NCBI RefSeq assembly: GCF_000374105.1
Contig: NZ_KB893651.1
Location: 668,985-732,984 of the forward strand
Direction of reading: 5' to 3'
Source of the DNA: Kangiella aquimarina DSM 16071
GTDB taxonomy: Bacteria > Pseudomonadota > Gammaproteobacteria > Enterobacterales > Kangiellaceae
Length of the DNA stretch: 64,000 nt
Numbering within the stretch: position 1 is the first letter of the stretch; the number at the start of each line of letters is the position of its first letter. Made by a program: the position numbers and the translations under genes. Of the stretch, positions 50,177 to 60,279 are shown piece after piece. The notes beneath the pieces are model-generated. The model saw only the letters and a list, made by a program, of their open reading frames with translations. It had not been told where the DNA came from and made no database searches.

Positions 50177-51799
50177 ATGCGAATAGCGATTGCGCAAAAC
50201 AATTACACGGTTGGCGACATTCGCCACAATCTTGAGCTAATAAAGTCCTCGTTAAAGCAGGCAGAATCAGATAATGCTGATATTGTCGTGTTTTCTGAGC
50301 TTTCACTTTGTGGATACCCTCCTGAAGACCTTCTGTTACGCCCGGATCTATATACGATTATTGATGATGCAATAGACGAGTTGCTCAGTCTCAATTCAAA
50401 TGTCGCCATGGTAATAGGACATCCAATTAAAGAGCCAGAAGGCCTGTTTAATGTTGCCACCGTCATCCACCAAAACAAAATATTAGTGCAATATCGAAAA
50501 CAGCTCCTACCAAATTATTCAGTGTTTGACGAAAAGCGTTATTTTGAGTCTGGCTCAGAAGATTGTGTCTTTGAATTTAAAGGCGTTAATGTGGGGCTGT
50601 TGGTATGTGAAGACTTGTGGTATCCAGAACCAACAGCGCGAGTTAAAGCCCTTGGAGCAGATATCCTTTTAAGCCCTAATGCATCGCCATATTGTTATGG
50701 CAAGGGTGCTTTGCGCAGTGCCGAAATGGGGGCCCGCGCCAGAGAGAACGAACTGCCGATTGTTTACGTTAACCAGATTGGCGGTCAGGATGAGCTGATC
50801 TTTGATGGTTGCTCAGCGGTTTATAATGAAGAAGGGCAACGGGTTTTCCAAATGGCGGAAATGGCTGAAGACTTTGCATTTATTGACTTTGATAAGACTT
50901 CGGGTGCCATTAAGCCAAGCAAAGGTTACTTAAACCAATTCCATGGCGAAGAAGAAATATGGCAGGCTTTGGTTTTGGGCGTTCGCGATTATGCTCATAA
51001 AAATGGTTTTAAGGGCGCTTTATTAGGGCTTTCAGGAGGTATTGATTCAGCCGTTACCTTAGCCGTTGCGGTTGATGCACTGGGCAAAGAGAACGTCAAT
51101 GCAGTCATGATGCCGTTTCGCTATACAGCCAGCATGAGTATCGAAGATGCTGAAGCGGAAGCTAAGGCGTTAGGTATCGAATTTGACGTTATTTCAATTG
51201 AGCCAATGTATGAAGCTTTCATGTCTCAATTATCGAGTCAGTTTGCAGGGACTGAAACTGATCTAACTGAGCAGAATATTCAGGCTCGTTGTCGCGGAAC
51301 ATTATTGATGGCGCTCTCCAATAAATTTGGACGACTGGTTCTTACCACGGGCAATAAGTCTGAAGTGGCAGTGGGTTACTGTACTCTATACGGTGATATG
51401 GCTGGCGGACTCGATGTGCTCAAAGACGTTTCTAAGACCATGGTCTATCGTCTGGCAAGGTATCGGAACACGATTTCACCAGTGATTCCTGAGCGTGTGA
51501 TTACACGACCACCATCTGCCGAACTTGCCCCAGACCAAAAGGATGAAGACAATTTACCTCCGTATGATATCCTTGACGCCATATTGGAAGCTTATGTCGA
51601 GCAGGATAAAGGCATTGATGATATTGTTGCCATGGGTTATGACGAAGCAGATGTCCGTCGAGTGATTTGGCTGGTTGATATTAATGAGCATAAACGACGC
51701 CAGGCACCTCCAGGCATTCGAATCACACAAAGAGCCTTTGGTCGCGATCGCCGTTATCCGATAACCTCAGGTTTTGGCCGACAGTTTAAATCTAAGTAA
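50177..51799 (+). CDS. nadE: Glutamine-dependent NAD+ synthase
   Basis: A 540-residue two-domain enzyme. The N-terminal nitrilase-like glutaminase has Glu in FSELSLCGYPPEDLL, Lys in YRKQLLPNYSVFDEKRYF and Cys in LLVCEDLWYPEP. The C-terminal synthetase has the P-loop GLSGGIDSAVTLAVAVDALG. It makes NAD+ from deamido-NAD+ using glutamine. I chose the ATG at 50177 (MRIAIAQNNYTVGD), as in the family. It is followed by glnB after 27 bases, linking it with nitrogen status. Confidence 0.95.
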   Translation: MRIAIAQNNYTVGDIRHNLELIKSSLKQAESDNADIVVFSELSLCGYPPEDLLLRPDLYTIIDDAIDELLSLNSNVAMVIGHPIKEPEGLFNVATVIHQNKILVQYRKQLLPNYSVFDEKRYFESGSEDCVFEFKGVNVGLLVCEDLWYPEPTARVKALGADILLSPNASPYCYGKGALRSAEMGARARENELPIVYVNQIGGQDELIFDGCSAVYNEEGQRVFQMAEMAEDFAFIDFDKTSGAIKPSKGYLNQFHGEEEIWQALVLGVRDYAHKNGFKGALLGLSGGIDSAVTLAVAVDALGKENVNAVMMPFRYTASMSIEDAEAEAKALGIEFDVISIEPMYEAFMSQLSSQFAGTETDLTEQNIQARCRGTLLMALSNKFGRLVLTTGNKSEVAVGYCTLYGDMAGGLDVLKDVSKTMVYRLARYRNTISPVIPERVITRPPSAELAPDQKDEDNLPPYDILDAILEAYVEQDKGIDDIVAMGYDEADVRRVIWLVDINEHKRRQAPPGIRITQRAFGRDRRYPITSGFGRQFKSK

Positions 51800-52165
<366 letters not shown>

Positions 52166-52190
52166 CCAGATTCATCAATTTTAAGAACAA

Positions 52191-52222
52191 AAAAAGCGGG
52201 TTTGTCATAACCCGCTTTTTTT
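52191..52222. terminator. Terminator of nadE-glnB
   Basis: AAAAAGCGGGTT / AACCCGCTTTTT with A and T tracts, so it could also serve the convergent bamD gene. Confidence 0.9.
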
Positions 52223-52252
52223 ATATTGATGCCTGAAGTGTAACTTTCTGGA

Positions 52253-53023
52253 TTAGAATTCAGCAAGCTTGTAGTCTGGATAATTTAACAATAGAACCTT
52301 GCGATATTCTTCGGCAATTTCTGGTAGTTCCAGAATATTGTATGAGTTTATTAAAATCTCTAATGCACTTGGAACAGCTGGGGTTTTAGGAAAGTTTTCT
52401 ACAATATATTTGGCGCGATTAGCGGCAGCAATATAAGTGTCTCTTTGCATGTAGTAACGGGCAACGTGTAGCTCGTAGTCCGCCAGCATATTTCGGATCT
52501 GAATCATGCGTTGACGTGCATCAGGTGCATATTTGCTTTCAGGATATACTTCAACTAATGCTTTAAAATTATCGAATGCCGCTTTGATATTAGTGGTATC
52601 ACGTTTTTCAATGTCGGCGGTGAAGACTTCTTTGAATGTGCCGACCTCTTGCTCATAATGCATAACGCCTTTCATGTAATAAACGTAATCTGCATTTTCG
52701 TGTTGCGGGTGCTGGCGAAGAAAACGATCGGCTAATGCCTGACCTGACTCATAGTCACCTTTTTTGAAATAAGCATAAATTAACTCTAATTTTGCCTGTT
52801 CAGAAATTCGACCAAATGGATAGCGCGTGTCGATTTCCTCTAATAACTCGATGGCACGAGTAAAGTTGCTTGAACGCATTGAGTTTTTAGCACCGTCAAA
52901 CAGCTCCTGAGCTGTCATTGAAGATATTTTAGTGTTTTTAAGGGAGTCTTCCTTTGGGGTGCTAGAACATCCAGCTAGCGAAAGTACTAATAGAACAAGG
53001 ACGATAATACTGTTTTTTTGCAT
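52253..53023 (-). CDS. bamD: Outer-membrane assembly lipoprotein BamD
   Basis: A 256-residue protein with signal peptide and lipobox SLAGC. It has five TPR-like helix pairs, including FTRAIELLEEIDTRYPFGRISEQAKLELIYAYFKKGDYESG and RQMIQIRNMLADYELHVARYYMQRDTYIAAANRAKYIVENFP. It is the essential partner of BamA in beta-barrel insertion. I chose the ATG at 53023 (MQKNSIIVLVLLVLSLAGC), preceded by AGAAAGA; the longer frame to 53059 spoils the signal peptide. Divergent from rluD, as in many relatives. Confidence 0.94.
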   Translation of the reverse strand: MQKNSIIVLVLLVLSLAGCSSTPKEDSLKNTKISSMTAQELFDGAKNSMRSSNFTRAIELLEEIDTRYPFGRISEQAKLELIYAYFKKGDYESGQALADRFLRQHPQHENADYVYYMKGVMHYEQEVGTFKEVFTADIEKRDTTNIKAAFDNFKALVEVYPESKYAPDARQRMIQIRNMLADYELHVARYYMQRDTYIAAANRAKYIVENFPKTPAVPSALEILINSYNILELPEIAEEYRKVLLLNYPDYKLAEF

Positions 53024-53116
53024 ATTTAATTCTTTCTGTTTGTGTTCAGCCTGATACAATGTGGCTCATTCTAACTGACCATCAGTTATAGGCCAATCTT
53101 TTTACGTGATTTTACA

Positions 53117-54091
53117 ATGACCACCCAATCTATTGCACTCAGACACATATTCGACGAAAAAGTTTACGGAAAAAGGCTTGATGCTGCTTTATCTCAGCAA
53201 TTTAGTGATTATTCCCGTTCGCGTATTCAAGAATGGATCCAAAACGGCTTCGTTAAAGTTAATGGCGAAGTCATAACATCTAACAAGTATAAAATGGCCG
53301 GTTTCGAAGATATTGAAATCAATGCTGAAATTGAGGTTGCCGGTGAATGGAAGCCCGAGGCAATTGACCTAGATATAGTCTACGAAGACGATGCTTTATT
53401 AGTCATTAACAAGCCTGCTGGCCTCGTCGTTCATCCTGGAGCAGGAAATCAGGATGGGACCATGGTTAATGCTCTATTGCACCATTGCCCTGAGCTAGCC
53501 AATTTGCCTAGAGCAGGGATTATTCATCGTATTGATAAAGAAACAACAGGTCTGTTGGTTGTCGCCAAAACCATTGCCGCACATACCAATCTGGTCGAAC
53601 AGTTACAAAACCGTGCTTTTACACGTGAATACGATGCCGTTGTTAATCGTGTGATGGTATCAGGTGGCACAATTGATAAGCCAATAGGCCGTCATCCAAC
53701 TAAGCGGACCTCAATGGCGGTTGTTCCTGACGGTAAAAGAGCCATTACCCATTACCGCGTTGTTGAAAAGTTTCTTGACCATACTCATTTAAAACTTCGT
53801 CTGGAAACCGGTCGCACTCACCAGATTCGTGTCCATATGGCTTATCTTAAGTTCCCTCTGGTAGGCGATCCTTTGTACAGTGGTCGCTATCGTGTACCTA
53901 CTAGAATAACACCGATATTACGAGAAACGCTGGATAGCTTTAAAAGACAGGCGCTTCATGCCAGTTTGCTTGGCCTTAATCACCCTGAATCCGGTGAATA
54001 CATAGAGTGGCGGGCTCCTTTGCCTCAGGATATGTCTAGTTTACTTGAACAGTTGCGTGAAAATAGAGATACCTTCGAAGCAGAAGAATGA
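53117..54091 (+). CDS. rluD: 23S rRNA pseudouridine synthase RluD
   Basis: A 324-residue enzyme making pseudouridines 1911, 1915 and 1917 in helix 69 of 23S rRNA. An N-terminal S4 domain (GKRLDAALSQQFSDYSRSRIQEWIQNGFVKVNG) is followed by the RluA-type catalytic domain with the Asp in GIIHRIDKETTGLLVVAKT. ETGRTHQIRVHMAY is also diagnostic. It overlaps pgeF by 4 bases, a conserved pair. Confidence 0.95.
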   Translation: MTTQSIALRHIFDEKVYGKRLDAALSQQFSDYSRSRIQEWIQNGFVKVNGEVITSNKYKMAGFEDIEINAEIEVAGEWKPEAIDLDIVYEDDALLVINKPAGLVVHPGAGNQDGTMVNALLHHCPELANLPRAGIIHRIDKETTGLLVVAKTIAAHTNLVEQLQNRAFTREYDAVVNRVMVSGGTIDKPIGRHPTKRTSMAVVPDGKRAITHYRVVEKFLDHTHLKLRLETGRTHQIRVHMAYLKFPLVGDPLYSGRYRVPTRITPILRETLDSFKRQALHASLLGLNHPESGEYIEWRAPLPQDMSSLLEQLRENRDTFEAEE

Positions 54092-54813
54092 TCGAGTTAA
54101 TTAAGCCAAGTTGGCCTGCTCCGGTAAATATACAAGCGTTTAGCACGACTCGTGTAGGCGGTGTTAGTAAAGCGCCATTCGATAGTTTAAATCTCGGACT
54201 GCATGTTGGTGATGACGAAGTTTCCGTTATGACAAATCGAAAGCGCTTGCAGCAGTTAACAACTCATCCTCCGGTACAATGGCTCAATCAGATCCATAGC
54301 AGCAATGTCGTGGAATATTCGGGGACAGATCAGTTAGTTGAAGCTGACGCCATAGTTACCAGTCAAACCTCAGCAACTTGTGCGGTTATGACAGCGGACT
54401 GTTTACCGGTTTTAATGACGAATAGCTCTGGCAGCTGGGTTGCAGCTGCTCATGCAGGCTGGCGAGGCCTGGCAGATGGCATATTACTAAAAACCGTAGC
54501 AAGTTATGATAGACCAGAACCCTTGATGGCATGGATTGGTCCTGCGATCAGTCAAAAGTGCTTTGAAGTTGGCGATGAGGTCAAAGAGGCTTTCCTTGAT
54601 CTTGATGCTAGTAATCAAGATTACTTTGTGCAAAATAACCGAGGCCGTTGGCAGGCAGACCTTGCTGGCCTTGCAAAAAAGCAGTTAGAGTCCGAGGGAG
54701 TTGCTGTATATCTCAGTCAATTGTGTACCTACGAGAATGAGCAGCAGTTTTACTCTTACCGTAGGGACGGTGGAACAGGTCGTATGGCCAGTATGATTTG
54801 GATATCAGAATAA
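54088..54813 (+). CDS. pgeF: Multicopper-oxidase-fold protein PgeF (YfiH)
   Basis: A 241-residue protein with the metal-site residues in MTADCLPVLM, AAAHAGWRGLADG and GPAISQKCFEVGDEV. E. coli PgeF removes misincorporated L-serine analogues of peptidoglycan precursors, while other homologues show purine nucleoside phosphorolytic activity. The ATG overlaps the rluD stop (ATGA), so translation is coupled. Followed after 30 bases by an acyltransferase gene. Confidence 0.9.
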   Translation: MIELIKPSWPAPVNIQAFSTTRVGGVSKAPFDSLNLGLHVGDDEVSVMTNRKRLQQLTTHPPVQWLNQIHSSNVVEYSGTDQLVEADAIVTSQTSATCAVMTADCLPVLMTNSSGSWVAAAHAGWRGLADGILLKTVASYDRPEPLMAWIGPAISQKCFEVGDEVKEAFLDLDASNQDYFVQNNRGRWQADLAGLAKKQLESEGVAVYLSQLCTYENEQQFYSYRRDGGTGRMASMIWISE

Positions 54814-54843
54814 TAGTATTTAGATAAAGGTATGTGTTAAAGC

Positions 54844-55572
54844 ATGACGATTTTTTGGTGGGTACTGTTGGCTGTAGTTTTGATTTTAACTGCACTCATA
54901 GTCAAACTTCTCAAGGGCGCTAAAAAGTATAATCATATTGATTGGGGTTCGCCTTTTCTCAATTTCATTGATGGCCTAAGCCGTTATTACTGTATTCGCT
55001 TTCATAGACTTGATTATGAGCGCTTTTCGCTGCCTACAGAAGGCGGTGCAATCCTAATTTCAAATCATATATCAGGCCTTGATCCGCTCCTCTTGATTGC
55101 TGCCAGTAATCGTCCGATTCGATTCATGATAGCAACGGAAGAATACAATCGATTTGGCCTAAACTGGTTATTTAAAGGCGCTGGCTGTATTCCCGTGAAT
55201 CGAAGCGGCCGAGCAGATATTGCTTTCCGCCAGGCTAGACGCGCCCTTGACCAGGGCGAAATTGTAGCTTTGTTCCCCCATGGTCGTATCCATCTAGACG
55301 ATGAAGAACCATTTCGTGTAAAACCCGGAATAAAAAAGCTGGCTGAACTTACCAGGCATTCTATATTTGTCTGTAGAATTATTGGTGTGCGTGGGCAGGG
55401 CAGTGTGTTCACTCCGCTGTTTTTACGCTCAGAGTCTAAAATTTTGCAATTTCCAACCATTACTCATCATTATTTCCATCATGATGAAAGTCTTCACCGC
55501 CTGGGTGAAGTTTTATTGGGCCATCGTAATCCATTCTCAAAAGATGCGAAAAACACAAAAGAAGCTCAGTAG
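54844..55572 (+). CDS. PlsC-like lysophospholipid acyltransferase
   Basis: A 242-residue protein. N-terminal membrane helix (3-22), then acyltransferase block I NHISGLDP (HX4D intact), block II GAGCIPVNRSG and block III FPHGRIH. In most family members block III reads FPEGTRS; here the Glu is His and the Thr is missing. It probably transfers an acyl chain from acyl-ACP or acyl-CoA to a lysophospholipid or related acceptor. It is last in the rluD-pgeF run. Confidence 0.8.
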   Translation: MTIFWWVLLAVVLILTALIVKLLKGAKKYNHIDWGSPFLNFIDGLSRYYCIRFHRLDYERFSLPTEGGAILISNHISGLDPLLLIAASNRPIRFMIATEEYNRFGLNWLFKGAGCIPVNRSGRADIAFRQARRALDQGEIVALFPHGRIHLDDEEPFRVKPGIKKLAELTRHSIFVCRIIGVRGQGSVFTPLFLRSESKILQFPTITHHYFHHDESLHRLGEVLLGHRNPFSKDAKNTKEAQ

Positions 55573-55801
55573 CGCATCAGTTTCTGAGCTTTTTAGTCCA
55601 ACTTCAAAATTCTTTCCAATTTTAATATAAATAGCCTATTTCTGCTTTTTCCCTGACAAATATCAACTCATTCGAACGAAATTTAATCAAAATAAGCTGT
55701 AAGCTCTTGAAAAGGACTAATAAACCCACATTTTGTAAGACATAGTGTTTTATATCGAGTTTGCGCACAAATAGTGACAATGACTCAAGAGAGGTTTTTG
55801 C
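55573..55801 (+). other. clpB upstream region
   Basis: A 229-base gap. It contains the heat-shock promoter described separately and no ORF with coding character. No clear terminator for the acyltransferase gene is seen. Confidence 0.5.
55706..55733 (+). promoter_or_regulatory. Sigma32-type heat-shock promoter of clpB
   Basis: CTTGAA (55706-55711), 14-base spacer, CCACATTT (55726-55733), which matches CCCCATNT except for one base. Transcription would start near 55740, leaving a leader of about 60 bases. Confidence 0.65.
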
Positions 55802-58390
55802 ATGAGAATGGATAAATTTACCAGTAAATTTCAATCAGCGTTGGCGGATGCTCAATCCCTGGCGCTAGGTAAGGATCACCAATATATCGAGCCGTTGCAC
55901 TTAATGCTATCGATGCTACAGCAACAAGGTAATAGTGTATCGGCTATTCTAAATCAAATCGGTGCTCCTGCCGGTCAATTAATCAATGCCATTGATGCTG
56001 AACTGGCCAAGCTGCCTCAGGTTAGTGGCACCGGTGGCGAAGTCCACATCTCCCCGGATCTTGGAAAACTATTGAATGTTTGTGACAAGATCTCTCAGCA
56101 ACGTCAGGATCAATACATTTCTTCAGAACTGTTTTTGCTGGCTGCTCTGGAAGATAAAGGCTCTTTAGGTAAGTTGCTTAAAGCCCAGGGTGTGACCACT
56201 AAGATGGTAGAGGATGCTATTGCCCAGATCCGCGGCGGTCAAAACGTCAATGACCCTAATGCAGAAGATAATCGCCAAGCCTTGGAAAAATACACCATTG
56301 ATCTGAATGCCCGTGCTGAAAGCGGTAAGCTGGATCCTGTTATTGGGCGTGATGATGAGATCCGTCGCTGTATTCAGGTTCTTCAGCGTCGCAGCAAAAA
56401 CAACCCAGTGCTAATTGGTGCGCCTGGTGTCGGTAAAACCGCTATTGTCGAAGGCTTGGCACAGCGAATTGTCAATGGTGAAGTACCAGAAGGCCTGAAA
56501 AATAAAAGAGTGTTGTCGCTGGATATGGGCGCTTTGATTGCCGGTGCCAAATTCCGTGGCGAATTTGAGGAACGTCTTAAAGCGGTATTAAATGACCTGG
56601 CTAAGGAAGAAGGGCGCGTTATTCTTTTTATCGACGAGCTGCACACCATGGTTGGCGCGGGTAAAGCCGAAGGCGCAATGGATGCCGGTAATATGCTTAA
56701 ACCTGCGCTTGCACGCGGTGAACTTCACTGCGTGGGTGCGACAACTTTGGATGAATATCGCCAGTACATCGAAAAGGATGCTGCACTGGAGCGTCGCTTC
56801 CAGAAAGTGTTGGTTGATGAACCAACTACTGAAGATACCATAGCCATTCTTCGCGGCTTGAAAGAGCGCTATGAAGTGCATCATGGTGTTGAAATAACTG
56901 ACCCGGCGATTGTCGCCGCAACGACTTTATCACAGCGCTACATTACAGACCGTCAGCTACCTGATAAAGCTATCGATCTGATTGATGAAGCGGCCAGTCG
57001 TATCCGCATGGAAATAGACTCGAAACCTGAGGCAATGGACAAGCTGGAGCGACGTTTGATTCAATTAAAAATTCAGCGCGAAGCTTTGAAAAAAGAAGAA
57101 GACGAGAGTTCGAAAAAACGTCTGCTGGATTTAGAGCAGCAGATTGATGAGCTGGAAAAAGAATTTGCTGAGCTTGATGAAATCTGGTCATCAGAAAAAG
57201 CCTCAGTGCACGGAGCCCAGAATATCAAAGCCGATCTGGATAAAGCTCGTGTTGAGTTAGAAGCTGCCCAACGCGCAGGCGATTTAACGCGTATGTCTGA
57301 ATTGCAATACGGAACTATTCCGGAGCTTGAAGCTAAGCTGGCTAAGGTTTCTGAGCAGGATACAGTCGAAATGCAGCTGTTGCGTAATAAAGTCACTGAT
57401 GTCGAAATTGCTGAAGTGGTTTCGAAATGGACAGGGATTCCGGTATCCAAAATGCTGGAAGGTGAGCGTGAGAAATTATTACGTATGGAAGAAGTGCTGC
57501 ATAACAATGTGATTGGGCAGGATGAGGCTGTAACCGCAGTATCGAATGCTATTCGTCGATCACGCGCGGGGCTTTCCGATCCAAACCGTCCCAATGGTTC
57601 ATTCCTGTTCCTTGGGCCAACCGGTGTTGGTAAAACCGAGTTGTGTAAAACATTAGCCAAGTTCCTGTTTGATAGTGAAGATAATATGGTCCGTATCGAC
57701 ATGTCAGAGTTCATGGAAAAACATGCTGTGGCACGCTTAATTGGAGCGCCTCCTGGTTATGTGGGTTACGAGCAGGGCGGTTATTTGACCGAAGCGGTAC
57801 GCCGTAAACCTTACTCTGTGATTCTGTTTGATGAGGTTGAGAAAGCACACCCGGATGTTTTCAATGTGTTGCTACAAGTTCTTGAAGATGGTCGCCTAAC
57901 CGATAGTCAGGGGAGAACAGTAGATTTCAAAAATACTGTGATTGTCATGACATCGAACATGGGATCGGATCTGATTCAGGCGCATAGTGGACAGTCTGGT
58001 GATGGTGATAAGGATTATGAGGAAATGAAGACCATGCTGATGGATGTTATAGGTAAGCATTTCCGCCCAGAATTTATCAACCGTATTGATGAAATTGTGG
58101 TGTTCCATCCTTTGGCCAAAGAGCAAATCAAGTCGATTGCCGCAATTCAAATGGAGCGTTTATTGCAAAGACTTCGCGATCAGGGCTTTGTGGTAGAAGT
58201 GACAGATGGGCTGCTTGACCTGCTCTCTGAATCTGGTTTTGACCCGGTGTTTGGTGCTCGTCCGTTAAAACGCGCTATTCAGCACAAGGTCGAAGACCCA
58301 TTGGCTCAAGCCATATTAGCGGGTACTGTAGATATTGGTAAAACACTAACGCTGGATGTTGAAGGTGACCATCTGTCTATAAAGCAATAA
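55802..58390 (+). CDS. clpB: Disaggregating chaperone ClpB
   Basis: An 862-residue AAA+ protein that, with DnaK, extracts proteins from aggregates. Clp N-domain (1-145), first ATPase with Walker A GAPGVGKT and Walker [19 protein letters not shown], the middle coiled coil (about 410-525) that contacts DnaK, second ATPase with [15 protein letters not shown] and [29 protein letters not shown], and a C-terminal small domain. The middle domain and lack of a ClpP-binding loop separate it from ClpA. Start [18 protein letters not shown] as in E. coli. Confidence 0.97.
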   Translation: MRMDKFTSKFQSALADAQSLALGKDHQYIEPLHLMLSMLQQQGNSVSAILNQIGAPAGQLINAIDAELAKLPQVSGTGGEVHISPDLGKLLNVCDKISQQRQDQYISSELFLLAALEDKGSLGKLLKAQGVTTKMVEDAIAQIRGGQNVNDPNAEDNRQALEKYTIDLNARAESGKLDPVIGRDDEIRRCIQVLQRRSKNNPVLIGAPGVGKTAIVEGLAQRIVNGEVPEGLKNKRVLSLDMGALIAGAKFRGEFEERLKAVLNDLAKEEGRVILFIDELHTMVGAGKAEGAMDAGNMLKPALARGELHCVGATTLDEYRQYIEKDAALERRFQKVLVDEPTTEDTIAILRGLKERYEVHHGVEITDPAIVAATTLSQRYITDRQLPDKAIDLIDEAASRIRMEIDSKPEAMDKLERRLIQLKIQREALKKEEDESSKKRLLDLEQQIDELEKEFAELDEIWSSEKASVHGAQNIKADLDKARVELEAAQRAGDLTRMSELQYGTIPELEAKLAKVSEQDTVEMQLLRNKVTDVEIAEVVSKWTGIPVSKMLEGEREKLLRMEEVLHNNVIGQDEAVTAVSNAIRRSRAGLSDPNRPNGSFLFLGPTGVGKTELCKTLAKFLFDSEDNMVRIDMSEFMEKHAVARLIGAPPGYVGYEQGGYLTEAVRRKPYSVILFDEVEKAHPDVFNVLLQVLEDGRLTDSQGRTVDFKNTVIVMTSNMGSDLIQAHSGQSGDGDKDYEEMKTMLMDVIGKHFRPEFINRIDEIVVFHPLAKEQIKSIAAIQMERLLQRLRDQGFVVEVTDGLLDLLSESGFDPVFGARPLKRAIQHKVEDPLAQAILAGTVDIGKTLTLDVEGDHLSIKQ

Positions 58391-58411
58391 CTTGTTGATC
58401 TCAACTTAGGC

Positions 58412-58449
58412 AAAAAAGCTCCAGAGCAATATACTCTGGAGCTTTTTTT
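58412..58449. terminator. Terminator between clpB and nnrS
   Basis: AAAAAAGCTCCAGAG / CTCTGGAGCTTTTTT; usable from both strands for these convergent genes. Confidence 0.9.
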
Positions 58450-58461
58450 ATGAGGTTTATT

Positions 58462-59661
58462 TTAGCCCGGACGGCCATCAATTCTTGGTTTGGTTAAAAC
58501 TGGCCAGTAAAAGATCACAAATAGACCGTAAGCAACAACCCACAAAACACCGCTGGCTTGATAGCTGTCAGCTAAATAGTTTGGTGCAACCAAAGCGGTA
58601 AAACCTCTAATTAAACCTGCTAAAAGCACAATGGCAAATGCTACTGTCATCCACTTGCTCGGTTGTAGCGGACGGCCAGAGTGTCCTAGTGACACTCGTG
58701 CAATCATGCCTAGCACTACAGAACCCAGAGCTCCCGCAGTCAGGAAGTGCGATGCATTGGAGTATGTAGTTGTTTGCTCAAGCAAAGCGCTTGCAAAGAT
58801 AAGCAATCCAATAGGTATAAACCAATATCCAAGGTGCAAAATCCATAATAGCGGGACTTTAAGCGCAGCAATGGTTTTCCAGCGTAGAATCCGCACAATG
58901 TTGGTCACTGCAGCCAGAATCATTAGGGAAGCAACAATCATATTCATGCTTTCACTTCTTGGTAACAATAACCAGGCAAAAGTACTCAGCCAGATTGATC
59001 CTAGACAAACCCATTCAAGTGCGAGAATTGGCATAGGCTTGTCAGTATTGGTTGCACGAGATGTGAAGAAGGGGATTACACGTCCGCCCATGACTGTGAT
59101 TAAGGCGGTTATGGCAAGGACAGCAGTTATAAAAATACGTTCGGAAAGCAGCCAGTCATTAATATGTGCAGCGTAATAGCTTAGTCCATTGAGAATGGTA
59201 AATAACAGCATGAGTGGCACAAAAAATAGATTGCGCCACTGTCTGACCTGGATCACTGGACGTGCTAGAAATATCGCTATGAGCGGCAGCCATGCGATGT
59301 CCAAAGTCATAACCAACCAGTTTGTTTCACCCAGTGCTGGTAACAAAATTCTTGGCAAAAACCATAAACAGGATGCAATCGCCAGTGGCCAACCGCGAAC
59401 ACCTGGAATTCCCGTCCAGTTTTGCATTGCCGTAAGTACAAAGCCTGCAATAATGGCTAGAGTAAAGCCAAATAGCATTTCATGCGCATGCCACCATACT
59501 GAGTTCTGAATCCCAGGCAAATAATTATGCCCGGTTAAGAACAATAGCCATAACACCATGGTTACTGTTGCAACCAAGGCTCCTCCTAGGAAGAAAACCC
59601 GGAAGCCCAAACGAAATAATGGCCAGATTGCGTTTTCTTTTTGCGAGTCTAGTATTTGCAT
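58462..59661 (-). CDS. nnrS: NnrS-family membrane protein
   Basis: A 399-residue protein with about twelve helices. PLFRLGFRVFFLGGALVA and WWHAHEMLFGFTLAIIAGFVLTAMQNWTG contain the conserved His residues, and GGRVIPFFTSRA and HFLTAGALGSVVLGMIARVSLGHSGRPL follow. NnrS contains heme and copper and protects against nitric-oxide-derived stress in Vibrio cholerae and Rhodobacter. No denitrification genes are near it. A TATAAT -10 box (ATTATA at 59702-59707 on the plus strand) and an overlapping NsrR-like site lie upstream. Confidence 0.9.
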   Translation of the reverse strand: MQILDSQKENAIWPLFRLGFRVFFLGGALVATVTMVLWLLFLTGHNYLPGIQNSVWWHAHEMLFGFTLAIIAGFVLTAMQNWTGIPGVRGWPLAIASCLWFLPRILLPALGETNWLVMTLDIAWLPLIAIFLARPVIQVRQWRNLFFVPLMLLFTILNGLSYYAAHINDWLLSERIFITAVLAITALITVMGGRVIPFFTSRATNTDKPMPILALEWVCLGSIWLSTFAWLLLPRSESMNMIVASLMILAAVTNIVRILRWKTIAALKVPLLWILHLGYWFIPIGLLIFASALLEQTTTYSNASHFLTAGALGSVVLGMIARVSLGHSGRPLQPSKWMTVAFAIVLLAGLIRGFTALVAPNYLADSYQASGVLWVVAYGLFVIFYWPVLTKPRIDGRPG

Positions 59662-59712
59662 ATTTAACGAATCTCAATGACATAGAAGTATTAACAACTT
59701 CATTATAAATTA

Positions 59713-59735
59713 AAGAGGTATAAAAAATACATCTT
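59713..59735. promoter_or_regulatory. NsrR-type nitric-oxide repressor site
   Basis: A 23-base site whose halves AAGAGGTAT and ATACATCTT match the NsrR consensus (AAGATGYAT / ATRCATCTT). I count three mismatches, two of them in the centre. It sits next to the nnrS -10 box and 36 bases before the divergent VanZ-like gene. Confidence 0.6.
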
Positions 59736-59771
59736 TATTTGGTCAAAATTGTTCTTTCAAGAACTCAAGTC

Positions 59772-60263
59772 ATGGTTACAATGATAAAAAAATCAAATCT
59801 AAGACTTATGGTTGCTCGATATATTCTCTGGCTGTTGTTTATAGGCTTTCAATTATTGATAGGGGTGATTATCTACCTCCAGTCGGGTAATGAGCTGGTA
59901 GCCTTTGCCATGCTTTCAAAACAGCTGCCTGCGGTGATGACTTTGCTGACAGATGTAGCCCAGCGACTTCCTCTTATATACCAGCAGGGATGGGTCGCTT
60001 ACCACTTACCAGATATTCTATGGTCAAGTGCCTGCGCCTCATTTTTAGTGGGTTTATGGGTGAACCAGTTCTCACTTTCAAAATTATTGCCACTAGGAAT
60101 GGGCTGTGCTATTTTTTACGAACTGCTTCAGTTCTTTGGGGTGACGAATGGAACATATGATCATTTCGATTTGTTTTATTCGTTATTAGCTGGGGCAGGA
60201 TCTACACTATTAACCTACTTATTGTTGCGCGGTTCTTTGCAGTTCAAAGAAGACAGTAAGTAA
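59772..60263 (+). CDS. VanZ-like membrane protein
   Basis: A 163-residue protein with about four helices. YHLPDILWSSACASFLVGLW, then GMGCAIFYELLQFFGVTNGTYDHFDLFYSLLAGAGSTLLTYLLL, resembles the VanZ region around its conserved E-x-x-Q pattern, although the match is weaker than for the protein at 1763. Function unknown. The start could be ATG 59772, ATG 59781 or a TTG at 59739; none has a strong binding site. It is 16 bases upstream of the repeat lipoprotein gene and probably forms a unit with it. Confidence 0.6.
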   Translation: MVTMIKKSNLRLMVARYILWLLFIGFQLLIGVIIYLQSGNELVAFAMLSKQLPAVMTLLTDVAQRLPLIYQQGWVAYHLPDILWSSACASFLVGLWVNQFSLSKLLPLGMGCAIFYELLQFFGVTNGTYDHFDLFYSLLAGAGSTLLTYLLLRGSLQFKEDSK

Positions 60264-60279
60264 TAAGGAAATTTTAAAT

